A model generated the notes under the pieces. It was not told the origin of the DNA. It worked only from the letters and a program-made list of their open reading frames with translations, and searched no databases. Below, piece by piece: positions 34,803-44,560 of a stretch of 64,000 nt of DNA. The position numbers and the translations under genes are program-made. The DNA comes from Nothophaeocryptopus gaeumannii (taxonomy: Eukaryota > Ascomycota > Dothideomycetes > Mycosphaerellales > Mycosphaerellaceae): the NCBI GenBank assembly GCA_031771865.1, contig JASISA010000002.1, positions 124,001-188,000 on the forward strand, given 5' to 3'. Each line of letters starts with the position of its first letter. The first letter of the stretch is position 1.

Positions 34803-35137
34803 ATGCCGCTGGTCGGTGTCAATTTCATTTCGCTTTGCTGGAGTTAGCGTGGTGCTGGCAGGCGTCCTGGACAGTGGACGTGGACTTGGACTTGGACTTG
34901 GCTCATTTGTTTTGCTTCTTCGAAAGATACCAGCGCTTTGATCGCCAGCATGGGTTTTAGTGCATAATATGGCACTGAGTGTGGAGAGTGTGAGTACTCC
35001 AACAGAGAGTAAGAGAAGGCGAAGGCATGAACAGACAGAAGAGATCTCGATAGGTCAAATTACTGAAGAATCGCAAGCACTGGCTGCTTGACCACACCTC
35101 AATCTCAACAATTCCTCTTCCGACTCTGCGTCTACAT
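34803..35137. other. Short gap between convergent genes
   Basis: 3' untranslated regions of two facing genes. It contains three tandem TGGACT-T copies at 34881-34901. No gene. Confidence 0.5.
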
Positions 35138-36571
35138 CTACTTCTGCTTCAGCCCCTGCGTAAAAAGCGGACTCTGCAACAATCTCTCCCAATCATGCAC
35201 ACTCTCACTATTATCGTTGGACATCCTAACAGCCTCCGCCGCTCGAGGAATCATCTCCTGCTCATAAGCATCTACGGCCTCCTTTCCGAATCCTTTCTCC
35301 TTCACTTGCTGAGCCAGTAGACCGACATCTAGGATGGCGTTGTTCAGGCCTTGACCCCTGTCTATAACCGGTGAAGGGAGAGAGGTCAGCTCGGGTCCGA
35401 TCGAACTGGTCAGGCGAGACATATGTATAACACCATGTGACAGTTGATGGGTTTTGACAGGAGGGGAACGGGAGGACTTACGAAAAGTCATCGGATGCGC
35501 AGCATCACCAGCTAAAGTCACCGTTCCATTATGATTATCCCATTCCTGAGGTTCCCAGCTCGAAAGTCGATTATGCCAGCATTGCGTGTCCTCAGGAATA
35601 CTTTGCCATAGCTCCTTGATATCTTCACTGAATTCTTCTGCTCTGCGTTTGAGATCCTTCAAGATAGCAGGGCCTTGGACAGAGGAGACGTCGTAGTCGG
35701 GAGAATCGGGTACCCAGGACATGATCATCATGAATGTCCACTCGCCGGGTTGTGAGTCTCCATAAGCGTCGTGGATACCGATCCAGTTGAAGTAGCCGGA
35801 GGGGTGGAAGAGGACCATGAGACGACGAGCGTAGGTTTTGAATTTCAGAGCTGCGGAGGCTGGGAGTTTTGCCATAGTCACGCTGGCGACTAGGGGCGAG
35901 GGTTGGAGAGCGGCCTTTTCGGGACCCAGGAGGTACTCGCGGACGATTGAATGAGCGCCTTCAGTGCCAATGAGGAGCTCGCCCAAGGCTGTACTGCCAT
36001 CCTCGAAACTCGCTGTTGCGATGTTGCCGTCGGAGTAGACTGCTTTTAATCTCTTGCCGTATTGGATGTCAACGCCTTGGGAGATAAGCCGGAGAAAGCG
36101 TTTCCTGGCAAGACGGATGTTGTACGGCACGGGCATGGCTTTGATGAGTTCTCCAGTCTTGCCATTGTAAATTGGCATCACCTCATCCTCGCCCGCTAGA
36201 TGATCATCAACCTGGGCATTCTCGACTTCCTTCTGAAGGTGCTCAGGCAAGCACTCCTGCAGCGGTACCTGAGCCCAGTAGATTCCAAAATTCCAGTCTC
36301 GCGGCCGTGCATCTAGAGAGGCATCTTGTTCAAAAACGGTCACGTGGGCGCCTCGCTACATTCCTCTATGGGTAAGTGACGAGTGCGAGATGTGAGTGAA
36401 GTGCCGGCATGTGTCCTCTCTCACCATCTGCAGTGCCTGGGCGGTCAAGAGTCCCGCGGATCCTGGCAGTTACACAGTGTCAGAACATGCGGAGAACGGG
36501 TCTCGTCGTCCAAGTTTGTGAATCATACCGCCACCGATGACCAGAACTCTGGGTTCCCCATTGTCGGGCAT
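35138..36571 (-). CDS. FAD-dependent monooxygenase
   Basis: Class A flavoprotein hydroxylase-like enzyme; such enzymes hydroxylate aromatic or polyketide substrates using NAD(P)H. Exons 36529-36571, 36425-36462, 35482-36355 and 35138-35361 encode 392 residues. The first two tiny exons were found by tracing the Rossmann motif. They join to give VLVIGGGSAGLLTAQALQM (GxGxxG at 13-18), followed by RGAHVTVFEQD, which is the expected beta-alpha-beta fold. The second FAD motif is GDAAHPMTF, and splicing of the 120-bp intron (35362-35481) continues it as HRGQGLNNAILD. That intron is a multiple of three with no stop, so a retained form would still be readable. No membrane anchor. It is divergent from a LaeA-like methyltransferase across 424 bp. 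Confidence 0.87.
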
Positions 36572-36995
36572 ATTCTTTTGATCCTTCGCTTCTCTCGGGT
36601 GCTGGTGTCTCGGAGAATGTGGTTGTTGTATCACAGAACTTCAGAAGAGGTGTCACTTCGTAGTGCTCTTCACGTCAAGAGCAGCTTCTGTCCACAGCCA
36701 ATTCGCCGTCCAGCCATGATGTACACACTGCATACCGCGGCCTTGCTAGGTGGTGCGGTAGCGTGCGAGGTGGAGAGATAGCCGGGACCGAAGTGGAGGG
36801 CCACGAGTAGTGGGTGTGCCGAGAGTCTTCCATCCTTCGTGATTCGGCAGTGCTTCCACAAAGATCGGCGGTGGCTTCGCGTCAGGAACGAGACGTGAAG
36901 TCAGAAAGCTCGAGGAGCTGAAGTGCCTTCTCAACAAGGTGTGATGCTATCCTCGACATCCTTCTCACTCTCATGCAGCTTTTGTTGCTGTTGCC
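36572..36995. promoter_or_regulatory. Shared divergent promoter, monooxygenase and methyltransferase
   Basis: A 424-bp gap between the two start codons, short enough to serve both genes. No coding frame of note. Confidence 0.55.
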
Positions 36996-38039
36996 ATGAC
37001 GGAGAGCGCTGCAGGAGCCGATGACATCCCGGCGACGGTTCCAGCTCCGCCAGCGAATGATCCGGCGCCAAGCCTTCTCCCACAGTTTGACGGCGAGGTA
37101 GACGACGCGGATTCCGGGTATGATGGAGACTCATTAGCCGGAACAGACACCGCGTCGCTGCTCTCAGCGGTTGCAAGATATCGGATAGAGAATGGCCGGA
37201 CATTCCACTCGTATGGGTCGACAGATCACTGGGGACCGAATGACGACAAAGCTCAGGACCAACAAGACCTCAGCCATCAGCTCTGGAGTCTGGCATTGAA
37301 GGGAAAGCTGTTCCTCTCCCCAGTTGAGAACCCGGAGCAAATCCTGGATATTGGGACCGGTACAGGAATATGGGCCATCGAAGTAGCTGAGCAATTCCCC
37401 GATGCGGCTGTCACTGGAACCGACCTCAGTCCAATCCAGCCGACTTGGGTGCCTCCGAACTGCTTCTTCGAAATTGACGACTACAACGTGGAGTGGCTAG
37501 ACCATAACAAGCACGATCTTGTCCATGCTCGCGAGCTGCTCGGCACTTCAAAGGACTGGGTCAGCACATACAAGCAAGCATACTCCGCCCTCAAACCTGG
37601 AGGATGGTTCGAACAGCATGAGCCCAGCCTGTTCTTCGTTTCAGATGCAGTACAATTCGGAGACGATCATCCCTTCCCACAATGGGGAAAAATGATGCGG
37701 GAAGCGGGGACGAAAGCTGGTATGCCCTTCGACATTGGCGATAAGATCAAAGGTTGGATGGAGCAGGCCGGCTTTGTGAACGTGACTGAATATCGAATGC
37801 CTTGGCTCATTGGAGGTTGGTCGAACGATGGACACCAACGGCAGGTCGGGCAGTGGAATCAGCTGAGACTGGATCTTGGTGTCGCCGACTTCTGCTCAAG
37901 AAGATTTACGAACCACATGGGGCTTTCGCCGCCGGAGATCGAGGTCTTTTGCGCGCAGCTGCGAGCGGCGTTCCGGAATAAGAAATTGTATGGGTACCAG
38001 TGGGTGTATTTCGTGTACGGCCAGAAGCCGGCGGTGTGA
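36996..38039 (+). CDS. SAM-dependent methyltransferase, LaeA-like
   Basis: Class I methyltransferase of the fungal LaeA/TAM-like group. A single exon of 347 residues. An acidic, disordered N-terminus of about 50 residues precedes the typical RYRIENGRTFHSYG lead-in. SAM-binding motif I is ILDIGTGTG at 116-124, with the acidic motif II GTDLSPIQPTWVPPNC following. ALKPGGWFEQHE is the usual post-motif strand. LaeA itself is a nuclear regulator of secondary metabolism, but the family has expanded greatly and most members act on small molecules or are uncharacterised. The neighbour is a divergent FAD monooxygenase, so a role as a tailoring O-methyltransferase is possible but unproven. Confidence 0.9.
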   Translation: MTESAAGADDIPATVPAPPANDPAPSLLPQFDGEVDDADSGYDGDSLAGTDTASLLSAVARYRIENGRTFHSYGSTDHWGPNDDKAQDQQDLSHQLWSLALKGKLFLSPVENPEQILDIGTGTGIWAIEVAEQFPDAAVTGTDLSPIQPTWVPPNCFFEIDDYNVEWLDHNKHDLVHARELLGTSKDWVSTYKQAYSALKPGGWFEQHEPSLFFVSDAVQFGDDHPFPQWGKMMREAGTKAGMPFDIGDKIKGWMEQAGFVNVTEYRMPWLIGGWSNDGHQRQVGQWNQLRLDLGVADFCSRRFTNHMGLSPPEIEVFCAQLRAAFRNKKLYGYQWVYFVYGQKPAV

Positions 38040-38460
38040 TATTGACACATTGATAATATAAAGGGAGTGAAAGTAGAAATTATAAGGCGCTCGACTACAG
38101 CACAGCGCATTGAAGGAGCAGGAGCAGATATCTGCAAATGGCGGTAATACCCGCTGCAAAAGGCAGGATCCAGCGAAAGCCGCATGACACGGCAGAAGTG
38201 TACCACAGAAGGCTGATGAGAGTAGAAAGTACCAAGAGTGGTTTGATATATCAGATCCGCATTATAGAGGGTATAGAACTAGTTTGAAAAAGCCCCCATG
38301 GATGAGCCAGAGAGAGCGCCATGCGATGCCAGCCTGCTCGGATCCCATCTTCCTGAAACCCCATACCTATTCCCGTCAAATACTGCCTGAACGCTTCAGA
38401 ATAGTCTATTGTCGCCCCCGCCAATTCAAAACTCCATCAGTCCCATTTGATTGCTTCCAC
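38040..38460. other. Gap between convergent genes
   Basis: 3' flanks of the methyltransferase and the small conserved gene. Nothing recognised. Confidence 0.5.
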
Positions 38461-38757
38461 CTAGCAAGCGTAGTATCCCCGCTCCCAGGTCTTGCTCACG
38501 CTCGAGTGCACTGATGAGGCCCTCGAAGTTGGCTTGGATGCCGCCGGTGTCGCAAGCTTTGATTGAGCGGGTGTGTTGACAGCTGATGTGGTGGTCTTTG
38601 GGGTAGAGCTGCGGCCCTCGCGTGGTGTTGAGGGAGATGAAGTAGTAGCATTGGTCTTCTTCTGAGAATTGTGGTGGAAGATCTGCTTCATTGTCTCGGC
38701 GAACTTGGCGCCTGGGAGGTCGTCGATGGAGTTGACATTGACGGTGAGAGGAAGCAT
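38461..38757 (-). CDS. Small protein of unknown function, 98 residues
   Basis: Not recognised. The single-exon frame begins at the ATG at 38757, preceded by an A/C-rich leader with CAA/ACC-type repeats typical of fungal 5' untranslated regions. The first about 30 residues are ordered-looking (VNVNSIDDLPGAKFAETMKQ, then an amphipathic basic helix). The rest is a Ser/Thr/Pro/Lys-rich tail with several possible phosphosites. No signal peptide, cysteines or membrane segment. The sharp contrast between the N-terminal segment and the tail, and the clean leader, support a genuine gene. Confidence 0.6.
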   Translation of the reverse strand: MLPLTVNVNSIDDLPGAKFAETMKQIFHHNSQKKTNATTSSPSTPREGRSSTPKTTTSAVNTPAQSKLATPAASKPTSRASSVHSSVSKTWERGYYAC

Positions 38758-39525
38758 TTTGATTGAAATGGTTGGTTTGCGTGGTCGTGGGAGGTTGTGA
38801 TATTGTTGTGTGTAGCGTTGATTGATTGTTGAGCGATCGAAGCTGTGTGCTCGTTTGAGATACTTGATATCGATGCTGATGAAGGAAGTCTCCTGCCGTG
38901 TCGCACAGCCTTGTTATATATCCATCTTGATGAAGCCGAGAAATTGAACCACCCTCGGCTTGATCAGTCCCAACAACATCACCACCAGATTCTTCGACAT
39001 TCTTTCGGAGTCGCATCTCCAAACCGACCGCCGGTCTCAGGCATCCGAATTCCCAACCACGAGAATCAACGAAAATGAAGTTGCCTAAAAAAGATCGTCA
39101 TAGCCTAGAAAAGCAGACTTTCCCCTGGCGCGGCCGCTCAGCGCCACTACCGATGGTCGATGCCTCGGTATGTTGACCATTCGCACAACCTCATTCGTCG
39201 TTCTTTCATTTGCCACGCGGGAATAGCGCCTCCGACGGGTATCTTCTTCAGGCTGAAGGATTGCTCACGTTGCGGTTGGGATGCTGGTGTGAGGCTCTTC
39301 GGGTGGCGCCATGTGTGTGAGTTCAGGCATCCGCATTAGACAATTCGACTGCCTCAAGGGTCTGCAATACTCCGAGTGTTCCCCTGTTTCTGTCGGCGAC
39401 CGAACGCTTATGGCATGTCGATATACCGAGGCTGCTCAGAATAGAGGCGGTGAGACGAAGAGTGAAGAGGGTAATGAGTCAGCGCTTGTGGTGTCGTGTA
39501 ATCTCATAGCATTGCGTTGGAAGGC
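38758..39525. other. Intergenic between small gene and PRI1
   Basis: Promoter of the small minus-strand gene and 3' flank of PRI1. Only short chance frames; nothing recognised. Confidence 0.5.
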
Positions 39526-41034
39526 TTAGAACTCCATACCATCATCCTCTCGTTCGCGCTTGCCTCTGCTCTCTTCCTTTAGCAGCGTGTTTACATGACC
39601 TCGGAAGTATTCTACGTATGGTTTCAAGCTGGTCTTCTGCCAGTCTTGCACCTTGGACTTCTCTTCATCGGTCATATTAGCGCCTTGCTTGCTCTCCCAT
39701 TGATCGATCTCATCCAACAATTCGGTGACGGTGGGCACGGAGAACGGATCGAAATCCTCGAGGCGGCGCATGTCGATGGGCACGCAGACTCGGCCAGTGC
39801 CGGGATGAATGACGAAGGGGGATTTGAGCAAATGGTTTAGTTTCTTCGACACTTCAGCGTCCAGCCGCGGGTATGTGTATTCCAGCCGAATGTCCTGCTT
39901 TGTTTGAACAAGCTGCGTCGTCGAAATTGACAGGTTGCCGACCTCGGCCACAGCATCGATGTCGGCCCACTTCTGACTGGAAGTCCTGTCGGCAGCGGAG
40001 TCCCACTTCTTCTTCAATGCGCCGGTCAGTTTGTCGTCCTGAATCATGTTGAGCAGCTTCTCGACACGTTCATCTCTCTGCCAGGGATCTTGCTCTGCCA
40101 CAACGTCTCTTTGGAAGTAGGGTGTCAGGATCTTGAGACTTCTCTCTACATGCGGGTGTAGGGGTCGTCTCAACAGTTGCCTCTTGCCCTTGTCGTTGCC
40201 CTTTATTACATCCAAGTAGTTTGCTACTGCCTTACGCTTGCTATCGTCCATCTCCCGCGCACGTTTGTCGCTGACCCAGGCGTGCGCACCTCTTCGTCCG
40301 GAATACACCCACATGATGTGCTGAAATCCAAAGTCCTCTCTCAATGCAGTATCAATCACTTTGATCGCCATTGTGATGAATTGCCAACATTTGCTGCAGA
40401 TCTTCGCCCCTGTGCAGCAAGTACGAATTGAATCGTAATCTGTCATATCGATATCAAACACGAGCTCTTTCATGATTGGCTTGAAAGCCGACGCTTTTTT
40501 CAATGTCTTGCGGTCCTTGGGATTCATCGTGTACTGTGGTCCTATCTCGAATCGCTCTGGTGCCATTTGCATGCATTGCTTGCGGAGCAGGTCTGCAGAA
40601 GGGAAAGAGAGGTATCGGATGACACGGTTCTCCGGTAGCCAGAAAGAGAATTCTCGGTTCTGAAAGTCTGCCTGAGGTGTCGCGGAATGGTTGAGCCATT
40701 GGAACAATTGGCGAAAGGGACATAGTCGCCCGTAGTACTGTTTCAACGTCTCTGGTTCTGCGTATCTTGGCTTTGGAGCTGACTGCGGCTGCGGTTGCGA
40801 GCTATCGGCAGGCTTCGGTGCACTGGAGGAGAATTCGTCCTCTGAGTCGTCATCATCGTCGTCAAACATGTCTCCAAGCCCCTTTGAGGAAGTAGTTGTT
40901 GTTGGCTGGGCCGTACTCATGTCGACATCCTCCTCGTGCTCCGCGCCGCCTTCCGCTGGAGCTGGCGCGTCTGGAAGGTCAACATCATCTGGGCTGGACG
41001 TCGGCTCTCGCTCAGGCGAGACTGCATGAGGCAT
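39526..41034 (-). CDS. PRI1: DNA primase small (catalytic) subunit
   Basis: Synthesises RNA primers for lagging-strand and origin firing as part of DNA polymerase alpha-primase in the nucleus. A single exon of 502 residues. After an acidic, disordered extension of about 90 residues, the conserved core starts at LKQYYGRLCPF. The catalytic metal-binding motif is LVFDIDMTDYD (Asp194, Asp196). The structural zinc site is CC-x5-C-x2-C at 206-216. The nucleotide-binding SGRRGAHAW motif is at 245-253. The core matches the eukaryotic small subunit in length and order; the acidic N-terminal extension is longer than in yeast or human. It is divergent from the DUF1917 gene across 276 bp that contain an ACGCGT element. 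Confidence 0.96.
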   Translation of the reverse strand: MPHAVSPEREPTSSPDDVDLPDAPAPAEGGAEHEEDVDMSTAQPTTTTSSKGLGDMFDDDDDDSEDEFSSSAPKPADSSQPQPQSAPKPRYAEPETLKQYYGRLCPFRQLFQWLNHSATPQADFQNREFSFWLPENRVIRYLSFPSADLLRKQCMQMAPERFEIGPQYTMNPKDRKTLKKASAFKPIMKELVFDIDMTDYDSIRTCCTGAKICSKCWQFITMAIKVIDTALREDFGFQHIMWVYSGRRGAHAWVSDKRAREMDDSKRKAVANYLDVIKGNDKGKRQLLRRPLHPHVERSLKILTPYFQRDVVAEQDPWQRDERVEKLLNMIQDDKLTGALKKKWDSAADRTSSQKWADIDAVAEVGNLSISTTQLVQTKQDIRLEYTYPRLDAEVSKKLNHLLKSPFVIHPGTGRVCVPIDMRRLEDFDPFSVPTVTELLDEIDQWESKQGANMTDEEKSKVQDWQKTSLKPYVEYFRGHVNTLLKEESRGKREREDDGMEF

Positions 41035-41128
41035 TGTGACCGTGAACTGTTGATGGTGACAATATGAGAGTGGATGAGTAGTTGGTATCGTTGATGTTGT
41101 TGGCTTGCTCAGTGTGAAGTGGAAGGAA

Positions 41129-41143
41129 ACGCGTGGGACGCGA
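41129..41143. promoter_or_regulatory. MCB-type element upstream of PRI1
   Basis: Perfect ACGCGT at 41129-41134, with a second related ACGCGA at 41138-41143, about 100 bp upstream of the PRI1 start. In budding and fission yeast, replication genes are driven at G1/S through this hexamer by MBF. A same-type role here is inferred. Confidence 0.55.
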
Positions 41144-41310
41144 CTGAGATCTAGCTTTCACTAGCGCGACTCTGAGCGGCCCGAGCGTCTTTGCGCTCTT
41201 TCCTCATTTGACGTCCGACTCCTGACTTTTCGTACTTGACGAGAAAATCGACATGATTGACAGCTGACAAGTGATGATATCGCTGCTAGAGAGCAGCGTT
41301 GTGAGCATCA

Positions 41311-42496
41311 ATGGCCGACATTCGATTAGTTGGCGGCGACGGCTACATCTCAGATGAAAGCAGCTTTTACGGTATCACGGGAACTTGCCGAATGAGCCCA
41401 CACGGATCTGATTGTGACTCCAGGAGATGAGGAGACTCGCGAAGACTTTGAGCTCACGGCTTGTCGGGACTTGAAGTGGGACTACGAGTACCTCTTCACT
41501 GCTCCCGCGAGGAAGAAGCGCAAGCTCTTTCATATGCCATCTCCAATCACCGGCCCGGAGGATCAGCCAAATGCCGGGACGGACATTCTCAGGTTTTTGA
41601 AGTCGCGTCCACAGATTGCTTCTTTTCAGAAGTCTCGCGAGGATGCTGTGCTTAGCACCAAAGACAGATCGAGAACTACGCGTGGCAAACAGCAGTCTGA
41701 CCTGGTCGAAAACACTCATTTCGAGGGCCATTCCTCTGCATGGCAACATGACGAGACCATTGATGCTTTCCTTCGTCGTCCGCCGGTTGAAGATCCTTAC
41801 ACACTTACTGATGACGGCTGGCTCTGGGCTGGGAGTCGAATGATCTCCCGCTCCCGTGCAGAACGACCTCCTAGCGACATTGCAACGTTCAAGGAGCGCG
41901 GAAAGGCTTTGCTGGAGGCCTTCAACCGAGAACGCGCTCAGATCGAAAGCAACAACGGAGACAAAGCTTCACGTATCGCTGACCAAAAAGTTCAGTCGCG
42001 CCGCGAACAGCTGGAAAGCGCCTTACTCACCTTAGCAAAACAGACCAATGTCACCCCTGGCAAATGGATGCTGTTTCCGAACCGTAAAAATTTGAAAGAA
42101 TACTGGCGCCTCGTTGCGACAGCAACGTCTGAAGGCAAGCTCGGTTCGACATCGAAATCAGCAGTGTTTGACCCATCAGAAGCGGATACAGTCATTTGCA
42201 TCTACACAGAAGACTTCTCCGACGACGGTGAGGTGCGACGTGTCTTGGAAGAGCTTGCCGAACTTGGCATCGTCAACCTCGACAAGAAGCCGATCTACTA
42301 CAAGTGCGATGCCTACACACATCTGGGCCTGACGTCCAAGAACGAACAAGGTTTGAAGATGAGCCTCTACAATAGCAAAGACATCTTGCAGAACAAGACC
42401 AAGAACCTTGCAGACGGGCCAATCTCGAGGATGAAGAGGCAAGACACGAAGACGCGCGATTTTCACCGAATGTTCGAAGGTGACGACATTCGTTGA
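41311..42496 (+). CDS. DUF1917 (UPF0696, BLES03-like) protein
   Basis: Exons 41311-41371 and 41424-42496, with a 52-bp intron (GTATCA donor, CCAG acceptor, phase 1), encode 377 residues. The second half carries the DUF1917 domain, with the conserved GKWMLFP segment near residue 220, then AVFDPSEADTVICIYTEDF and PIYYKCDAYTHLGL. Homologues include human C11orf68 (BLES03), whose structure resembles the eIF4E fold; the biochemical role is not established. A central helical stretch with Arg/Glu/Gln (about 165-215) could be a coiled coil. The start ATG is in the short first exon; without splicing that frame stops soon after. The gene shares a 276-bp promoter region with PRI1. Confidence 0.86.
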
Positions 42497-42839
42497 CTGC
42501 TTCAAGACATGATACCTCCCACCGCGTCAATTTGCTATATAGTTCTGCAGTGGATGGCAATTGCTCAAGAGAAGTTATTGGCGGAAGAATCTACTGACTG
42601 ATCTACCATATTACGTATCAGCATAGTGCGAGTAGATCTAGTCACAGCTAGAAGACCCGTTGATCGCACGTCGCGTACCTTCTCATCTTGGAGCCTCCCT
42701 CAACTCTGGTCGGTTCAACCGGTTGTGCCGTCAAATAGCTGACGCATCCAGACAAGGCCTTCAACGCCCTTAGTCACGACATCCTCAAGGCATCAAGATA
42801 TTCGGGCGATAGCGTACTACGACTTGTACGAAATCACGC

Positions 42840-44560
42840 GTGGCGACTGCGTGTCCGGCCAAGGCGTCGATCGAACTGGAAGGCCGCTTAAACGATGCTA
42901 GCTTTCCTGCTTCACCTCCAGACCTTCCGACTTGGATGTATATCCTCGAACGTGAATTTAGCATTCTTCATCAACGGCCTTTCGCTTGGCATATTTCCCT
43001 CAACTCTGGCTTCGACCATATAATCCGTGGCGATGCCGAAGACCAATTTGGGAACCTAAGCAGTATTGTCTGTCTAAGCAGTATTACCCGGCATGGGACA
43101 GCCAACAGCTTCACGAGCGCGGCATTCCAATCTGCATGGCGAAAGGAGTATAAGTACCTGCCGCTGAAAAAAGTGTTCCTGGTTCCCATTATAGTATTCG
43201 TGGCTGGGAATATTGTTGGCGGAGCTGCGGAAAGTAGCAACGTGGTCATTCTCGGCAGGATCGTCATGGGTGAGTGCAGTTCGGCCCGAGTGTGGTGATA
43301 TCCGGCGATTCGCTGATGCTTCCCACTCAGACACCGGCGGAGGAGGTACATTAGCTGGGCCGATCCGGAGCCTGTCTTATTCCTCGCACGCTTACCTCGT
43401 GGTCGTCCGTACGCATGATGACGGGCCGGTCATCATCATCGCTCACATCGTCGAACTGCGCGATGGCGTGCGCCTCACATCTTCGAGATTGCTAGCGTCG
43501 CCAGGCCGTTGATGGGAGGTGCAACGGACGACTGGCTGAGGTGTTGTTGGGTTTTCTGGTGAGTTCGGCCTTCTCTCCGTGCAATATGATTGCAATTGCC
43601 ATGCGTTCCGAGTAATGAGCTTGCAGTTCCCCAACCGAGCCGCTTGCACTCCGTATCATCACCAGCAAGCATGCCATCGTCTTTGACCCACAAGACGTTG
43701 TTTTTCAAAAGAGGCGTTGGTCGCCTCTGCTGCGCATCATATTCTGGCCGGCACCGGCTGTCGTACACGGTAGAGTCGCAGTAAGAAGCGAACGGAAGTT
43801 GATGTCCATCTCGGCGAGACTTCCCACAGCACGGCGTGCTCCACATCTCGGCGGCAATATCGTAAGACGCAATCGGTCAGTGGGCGTGCTAATCACCCCT
43901 CATATGATCAAGCTTCCAATTGGTGCAGTCGCTATTGGTATCTCTGTGCTGTTCTACTTGCGGCCTTGGACAGCCTCTCCTGTAGAGGCTACCTTGAGGA
44001 CCAAAGCTCTCAACATGGATTTCACCGGAGGCGCATTCGTAGCCGGTGCACTTTCCTGTTTCGTCTGGGCGATGCACTGGGGCTCCATCCTTGGCATAGC
44101 ACGCGGGGTTGTAGGATGTCTGAACGCGGTTGCTGCTCTTGCGGCTCTCTTCGTACTGTACGAGCGCTTAATGGAGTTGAGGGAGATGCTTCAGGGCCAT
44201 TGGCCAAAGAGATTGCGTATTGCAAGTCATACTACTGACCAGCCCTCACAATATCGTGTAACCACGAACTGCCTCTTTCGGCCTCTGCATGTCCCGCAAT
44301 GGCCTGAAGTTCAGTAACTTTTGGCCTGATCAGCACAATGCATCGTGGCCGTTCCGTTCCATGCTTTTGCTGACAATGTGCTTCAATAGATGACTAAATC
44401 GATCTTTGCGTTCTTTCTAGCTAGGTCGTACTTCGCATGCCTCTTCCTGTTGCCTATTCGGTCACGGAGTGCTTACAATGCTTCCGCAGCTGAAAGCGGA
44501 AATTCCATCTTATTAGTGCCGGGTATTGGCGTCTTCTCACTCCTCGTGACTTCCCCAAGC
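42840..44560 (+). pseudogene. Decayed MFS (DHA2-type) drug/metabolite transporter
   Basis: Three separated blocks translate to major-facilitator segments in the right order on the plus strand, but in different frames and with stops and unrelated sequence between them. Block one (about 43080-43275) reads FTSAAFQSAWRKEYKYLPLK, then a membrane segment ending GRIVMG. Block two (about 43910-44240) reads KLPIGAVAIGISVLFYLRP, an 'INLPIGA'-type segment and the following helices to LYERLMELREMLQGH. Block three (about 44400-44530) reads FFLARSYFACLFLLPI and NASAAESGNS. No intron choice restores one frame, and the first helix, the GxGG motif region and the last helices are missing or unreadable. The substrate of the parent transporter cannot be told. 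Confidence 0.72.

Noticed and set aside
34803..42496. Possible secondary-metabolite gene cluster around the monooxygenase and methyltransferase
   Set aside because: No polyketide synthase, peptide synthetase, terpene cyclase or dimethylallyl transferase is present; flanking genes are housekeeping.
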